Shown piece after piece: positions 60,531 to 64,000 of a stretch of 64,000 nucleotides of DNA. The stretch spans positions 24,725 to 88,724 of the forward strand of contig WGOC01000029.1 in the NCBI GenBank assembly GCA_016124235.1. Reading direction: 5' to 3'. The notes under the pieces are model-generated. The model was not told the origin of the DNA, searched no databases, and saw only the letters and a program-made list of their open reading frames with translations. How positions within the stretch are numbered: the first letter of the stretch is position 1; the number at the start of each line of letters is the position of its first letter. The translations under genes and the position numbers were made by a program. Source of the stretch: a bacterium. Its GTDB lineage: Bacteria; Verrucomicrobiota; Verrucomicrobiia; Limisphaerales; RI-55.

Positions 60531-61158
60531 GGCCACGTGCATCATTGCCACCGACGACGAGAGCTTCACCTACAACGCCCGCGTGAACAGGTTGCCGCCG
60601 ATCCAATGCCACAAGATGATCATCAAGGCGGTGAAGAACGGGGTCAGCACGAAACGGATCGCGGCGGCGTTGGACATGCCGCACGCGGTGGTGAAGGGGC
60701 TGCTGACTTTGCTGGACGGCGTGAACGACGAGGCGGTGGATCTGTTGAAGGACAAGAATATCGCCCCCAAGACGATCCGGCTGTTGCGCAAGGTGACCGG
60801 CGTGCGCCAGATCGAGATGGCCGAACTGATGGTCAGCGCGAACAACTTCACCGCCGGCTATGCCGAGGCATTGATTCTGGGCACACCGAAGGACCAACTA
60901 TTGAACCCGGCGGAACCGAAAGCAAAGGCCGGATTGAGCGTGGAAGAGATCGCGCGGATGGAACGCGAGATGGAATCGCTGGAGCGCGACTTCAAGGCGG
61001 TGGAGAGCAACTACTCGGAGAACATGATGGCGCTGACGGTGTCACGCGGCTACATCAAGAAGCTGTTGGAGAACGCGAAAGTGGTCCGGTATCTCAATGC
61101 GAACCATCAGGAGTTCCTGACGGAGTTTGAGGCGATTGCGGCGACGGAAGGGTTGTGA
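60403..61158 (+). CDS. RepB-type plasmid-partition-like protein, N-terminally truncated
   Basis: This 251-residue ORF has a meaningful part from about residue 45 (IIATDDESFTYNARVNRLPPIQ) to the end. It matches the style of the RepB (PF07506) partition family: MIIKAVKNGVSTKRIAAALDM with HTH, AVDLLKDKNIAPKTIRLLRKV, RQIEMAELMVSANNFTAGYAEAL, and a C-terminal VESNYSENMMALTVSRGYIKKLL. The upstream ParB-like domain of full-length relatives is missing, replaced by a shadow of a zinc-ribbon gene. It may be a remnant, or translated from a later start. GTG 60,403 is only the frame limit. Confidence 0.55.
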   Translation: MRRVDDGSCRINDALRDSASAPDLPVRKSARRIARHGGWQKATATCIIATDDESFTYNARVNRLPPIQCHKMIIKAVKNGVSTKRIAAALDMPHAVVKGLLTLLDGVNDEAVDLLKDKNIAPKTIRLLRKVTGVRQIEMAELMVSANNFTAGYAEALILGTPKDQLLNPAEPKAKAGLSVEEIARMEREMESLERDFKAVESNYSENMMALTVSRGYIKKLLENAKVVRYLNANHQEFLTEFEAIAATEGL

Positions 61159-61337
61159 CGGCGGGGCGAGGCTAGAAGATGGCAGATGGAAGCTGGGACA
61201 TGGGGAAGGTGATCGGTAATCAGTGGGAGGGAAGAGAACGAGGGCGAGGAAGAATCGCGAAGCGATTGAAGCGGCGTTGCCGCAACACTCAAAAGCAGAT
61301 TCGTTTGAAGCAGCTTGTGGAGAAATCTTTTGCGCTG

Positions 61338-61709
61338 TCAGAGGGCCAGCCCGCGCTGGATCACTTCCTCGCGCAAGGTGCGCCGCATGAGATGTGAAGA
61401 CAGGAACAGCAGTGCGGTGGTCGTCACAAAGATAATCGGGAGCAGACTGATTTGCGGCGCGACGATGACGCACAGAAAGCTGGCGCCGATGACCGCCACA
61501 GCACCGGGAAGTTCCCACTCCCAAGCCACCGCGAGTCCCAGCAACCAGGTTGCGATCACGATGGGCACAACCGGCCCGCCGATACCAGCGGTGTGAACAG
61601 CGTTTAACGCCGACGCCCACGAAATCAATGCAACAAGACTGAAGGCGCGGGCGGTTCCGCGGGTTAGTCGCGTGATCTTGAGCAGAGCGGTATCGGACAA
61701 TTCATTCAT
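61338..61709 (-). CDS. small membrane protein
   Basis: This 123-residue protein has three or four hydrophobic helices (FSLVALISWASALNAV, GPVVPIVIATWLLGLAVAW, GAVAVIGASFLCVIVA, LLPIIFVTTTALLFL). The start at 61,709 (MNELSDTAL) is chosen over the longest frame. No domain is recognised. It is transcribed opposite to the RepB-like gene. Confidence 0.55.
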   Translation of the reverse strand: MNELSDTALLKITRLTRGTARAFSLVALISWASALNAVHTAGIGGPVVPIVIATWLLGLAVAWEWELPGAVAVIGASFLCVIVAPQISLLPIIFVTTTALLFLSSHLMRRTLREEVIQRGLAL

Positions 61710-61832
61710 CGGTTTGATCGCTGGCGATTCCAGTGTCCCCAAAAGCGGGTGCCGCCATCAACCAACGGGCGAAATCAATCACACAACCACGAGGTGCGCC
61801 CAGGCGAAGTCTTAACCGTCTCGATTGAAGGG

Positions 61833-61873
61833 CGTTAGGCAGGAGCTGATGATGACGAAACTCGTGCCTAACG
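61833..61873. repeat. 9-bp inverted repeat upstream of the HNH gene
   Basis: CGTTAGGCA (61,833-61,841) and TGCCTAACG (61,865-61,873) are perfectly complementary across a 23-base gap, 63 bases before the HNH start. The motifs resemble integron attC core half-sites, but in reverse order. An operator or recombination site is possible. Confidence 0.45.
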
Positions 61874-61935
61874 AACTTCGGGCATTGGTGAAAAGATGGC
61901 TTCACCCGGAATGCCGTGTATGAACAGAATGTTGC

Positions 61936-62886
61936 GTGGCCGTGGGTGAACAAATTTGGGAGCATTGGCTGGAGCGCCTTTACAATCTCCGGCGCGACAA
62001 GCGCGGCTCGCACGAACGACCGCACAAGCCCGTCCTGCTGCTGAGCATCATCGATCTACTGGATCGCGGGTCCATCAAAAACAACGTCGTACCGTTCAGC
62101 GATGAGCTGATGGCAACCTTCAGGCGCTACTTCGAAGCTGTGCGCTCGGCCAACGACAAGCCCACAATCGAGAACCCCTTCTACTTCCTGAGCGGCGATG
62201 GATTCTGGGACTTGTTTGCGCAGGGGGATCGCAATCCGCTTTATGAGAAGGGACAGGCCGCGGGAGCGCCGAGCCAGGCGTGGCTGCGGCAGCGGCAGGT
62301 CTGGGGGCGGTTCGATCCAGTACTCTGGGGTTTGCTTAAAGACGACGTTTCGCGCCATCAGTTTCGCGAGGCATTGATCGCCCGCTATTTCCCTGAGAAG
62401 CGAGATGAACTGGCGGCATTGGTAGTGCAAGGAAAAGCGGGTCGTGATGCCGAATCCGTACTCAAGGAACTGCCTCCCGCGCCGGCCCGTGACGCGGCGT
62501 TCCGACGAATCGTGCTGGAAATATATGATTACACCTGCGCGGCCTGCGGACTCCGGCTCAAGCTCAGCAGCGAGCTGACATTGGTGGAGGCCGCTCACAT
62601 CATTCCCTTCAGCGTTGGGTTTAATGACAAGCCCAACAACGGTTTGGCGCTGTGCCCGAATCATCACTGGGCGATGGACCGATATTTGATTGCGCCGTGC
62701 CCGGACCGGAAACATCCCGAAGGGATCTGGAAAGTCAGCCCCCGCCTCGAATCCCGGCGATCTGGTGAACGCGATCTGCTGGCGTTGTCCGGCCGGCCGG
62801 TGTTGCGGCCGGAGGAAGAGAAGTTTTTCCCGGCGAGGGAGAGCCTGAGCTGGCGGGAGGAACATCTGTTCACGCAGTACTCGTGA
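61936..62886 (+). CDS. HNH endonuclease, putative type IV restriction enzyme
   Basis: This 316-residue protein has an N-terminal half with a helical segment containing HERPHKPVLLLSIIDLLDRG, a pattern I associate with sulfur-recognising (SBD) domains of ScoMcrA-like enzymes. From about 195 comes an HNH_2-type nuclease: zinc-type CAACG, EAAHIIPFSVGFND and GLALCPNHHWAMD. It probably cleaves modified DNA and serves as a phage/plasmid defence gene carried by the element. The start codon is GTG. No partner methylase is adjacent, as expected for type IV. Confidence 0.65.
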   Translation: MAVGEQIWEHWLERLYNLRRDKRGSHERPHKPVLLLSIIDLLDRGSIKNNVVPFSDELMATFRRYFEAVRSANDKPTIENPFYFLSGDGFWDLFAQGDRNPLYEKGQAAGAPSQAWLRQRQVWGRFDPVLWGLLKDDVSRHQFREALIARYFPEKRDELAALVVQGKAGRDAESVLKELPPAPARDAAFRRIVLEIYDYTCAACGLRLKLSSELTLVEAAHIIPFSVGFNDKPNNGLALCPNHHWAMDRYLIAPCPDRKHPEGIWKVSPRLESRRSGERDLLALSGRPVLRPEEEKFFPARESLSWREEHLFTQYS

Positions 62887-62974
62887 GGTCCGAACTGCCA
62901 CCGACCAACATTCGTGAATTTCGCTTCAATTAAAACCGCACAAGGTGGCAACCTCCGGGTCAGAGTATTTGATT

Positions 62975-63325
62975 ATGAAGGAAACCTGTTTTTCATTGGC
63001 TGGCGCCGTTGCTCTGCTACTGACCGCTGGATGCGCGTCCACTCCGAAAGGTGCCGAAAAGGGACCGGATGGAACCATCGCCTACACCATTGAAATTGAA
63101 GCAAGCGAACCCGGTGCGCGCATCGAGGTCGACGGCGATTACGTCGGCAAGGCGCCGACAACCGTCAAGGTGTTTGGCGATCGCGACGGAACCTTTCACA
63201 ACTTCGGGAGCCAGGAATACGTGATCAAGGCGTATCCCGTGAAGCCGGGCCAACAGGTGCAGACCAAGGTGTTCCACACCGGGCGTTGGTTTGACACGGA
63301 GGACAGGGCTTGCTTGCGGGTGTAG
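62975..63325 (+). CDS. lipoprotein with a PEGA-like domain
   Basis: This 116-residue protein starts at 62,975 (MKETCFSLAG), with signal and lipobox TAGC. The mature part contains SEPGARIEVDGDYVGKAPTTVKVFG, characteristic of PEGA surface domains, and YVIKAYPVKPGQQVQ. It should be an envelope lipoprotein of unknown function. Its placement behind the HNH gene implies no functional link. Confidence 0.65.
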   Translation: MKETCFSLAGAVALLLTAGCASTPKGAEKGPDGTIAYTIEIEASEPGARIEVDGDYVGKAPTTVKVFGDRDGTFHNFGSQEYVIKAYPVKPGQQVQTKVFHTGRWFDTEDRACLRV

Positions 63326-63373
63326 GTGTAAATCAAATGCATGAGAGTGATGAGTGATGAGTGACAAGTGGGA

Positions 63374-63398
63374 GGGGCGCCCCAGAGCGGAGCGCCCC
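63374..63398 (-). terminator. GC-rich hairpin behind the last gene
   Basis: GGGGCGC/GCGCCCC (7 bp, 11-base loop) lies 9 bases behind the stop of the gene at 63,407-63,868. No U-tract follows on the minus strand; it is a candidate Rho-assisted or stabilising hairpin. Confidence 0.4.
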
Positions 63399-63406
63399 CG
63401 GTGAAC

Positions 63407-63868
63407 TCAGGCACGAACCTGCGCGGGGAAGTAGGCCTGATACTTTTGCTTGGGATCGGACTCGGTGCCGGGTGTGACCTGACCGCACGGGTGCTGCCAC
63501 ACGCCCCGCTTGTTGTTCCAATGAAACCCGAACTCCGCCAACTGCGCGGTGATCTCGCGCGGCTGCTTGTCGGCGAACTCGATCCAGACCCACTTGCCGA
63601 CGACCTCGGCGCGCTCAAAGAACTCCGGCGCCTTGCTCTGCAACAACGCCAGCAACTGACTGGTGCCAAACCCGCGATGCAAGCGGCGCTTGCCCAGATC
63701 GATCGGCGGCAACGCCGCCGCCTCTGACTCCGGCTCGGTGTGCTGGAGCTGATGATCGGGACGGCTCGGGAGCCCCTGCCTCGGGGACTGCTGCTGCGGC
63801 CGGCGGCCGCTCCGGCTGGACGCTGTGGTGGTGGGTGCGCTGGTGGATGATGATGTAGTAGTTTTCAT
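63407..63868 (-). CDS. hypothetical element-type protein
   Basis: This 153-residue protein starts at MKTTTSSST. Its N-terminal 55 residues are Ser/Thr/Gln-rich and disordered. The conserved-looking C-terminal half contains LLALLQSKAPEFFERAEVV, GKWVWIEFADKQPREIT and FHWNNKRGVWQHPCG. Proteins with this end are, from memory, common on plasmids and integrative elements, with unknown function. The upstream region to the window end shows no further complete gene. Confidence 0.55.
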   Translation of the reverse strand: MKTTTSSSTSAPTTTASSRSGRRPQQQSPRQGLPSRPDHQLQHTEPESEAAALPPIDLGKRRLHRGFGTSQLLALLQSKAPEFFERAEVVGKWVWIEFADKQPREITAQLAEFGFHWNNKRGVWQHPCGQVTPGTESDPKQKYQAYFPAQVRA

Positions 63869-64000
63869 GGTCTTTTTTTTGTGCTGTGCTGATCGGTCCG
63901 GACACTCGCCCTGCACGAATGCTGAGCCTGCCCAACAGGGCGGCGCGGGGAGTCGCTTCAGAGGGGCACCCGCATGGCCCCCTGGTGAATTGGCAGGCGC

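Noticed and set aside
61833..61873. Integron attC site
   Set aside because: Core half-sites have attC-like sequence but occur in the order GTTAGGC...GCCTAAC, opposite to attC, and no integron integrase is present.

Overview
The window looks like a piece of a Gram-negative, GC-rich bacterial chromosome of the PVC group, most likely Verrucomicrobiota (Pedosphaera/Limisphaerales-like). This is an inference from gene content, not from a marker gene. The pointers are secreted ThuA/DUF1080 and Tat-exported Gfo/Idh/MocA proteins, a CotH/lamin-tail protein next to an EF-hand protein, an ECF sigma factor fused to a membrane and coiled-coil tail, several SGNH hydrolases, and outer-membrane porin and AsmA-type proteins.

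Layout. (1) Bases 1 to about 11,711 are one end of a conjugative/integrative element. It carries the tail of a type IV secretion operon in the order VirB6/TrbL, VirB8/TrbF, VirB9/TrbG, VirB10/TrbI, then a lipoprotein and small proteins. Next come two divergent HTH regulators around a palindromic operator, a 1,728-residue DNA methylase-helicase fusion with a small gene overprinted on its 5' end, and an excisionase-like HTH gene. The element stops at the 5' half of a serine tRNA gene (anticodon CGA, minus strand, 11,711-11,750), which I read as its attachment-site scar. (2) Bases 11,750-56,245 are chromosomal backbone. They hold Fur, CinA, a ferredoxin, Sua5, RimO, a STAS protein, a GH144-like glucanase, a porin, a Rieske/cytochrome b complex with two fused haem-c motifs, CvpA, and an ECF sigma/anti-sigma pair. 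They continue with a polyprenyl synthase, a probable trans-4-hydroxyproline catabolic cluster, an RNA uracil methyltransferase, PdxA, a response regulator, a CBS protein, secreted esterases, a membrane-tethered sigma factor, YceI, and a Gfo/Idh/MocA plus ThuA-DUF1080 pair. (3) Bases 56,246-56,596 are ssrA (tmRNA) with predicted tag ANEELALAA. (4) From 56,597 to the window end lies a second integrative element, starting with a tyrosine recombinase abutting the tmRNA 3' end. It carries a degenerate receiver-domain protein, a small basic protein between 68-bp direct repeats, a RepB-like partition gene apparently spliced to a zinc-ribbon gene, a putative type IV restriction HNH nuclease, a lipoprotein and element-type small proteins. 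Its far end is not in the window.

The most unusual points are the two RNA-gene integration sites bracketing about 44 kb of backbone, the overprinted gene at the start of the giant methylase-helicase, the truncated or fused RepB module and repeat-flanked cassette in the tmRNA-linked element, the SGNH-alpha/beta hydrolase fusion inside the hydroxyproline cluster, and the sigma factor with an apparent extracytoplasmic sensor tail. Start codons were often moved downstream of the longest open frame where a signal peptide, operon overlap or family length argued for it.
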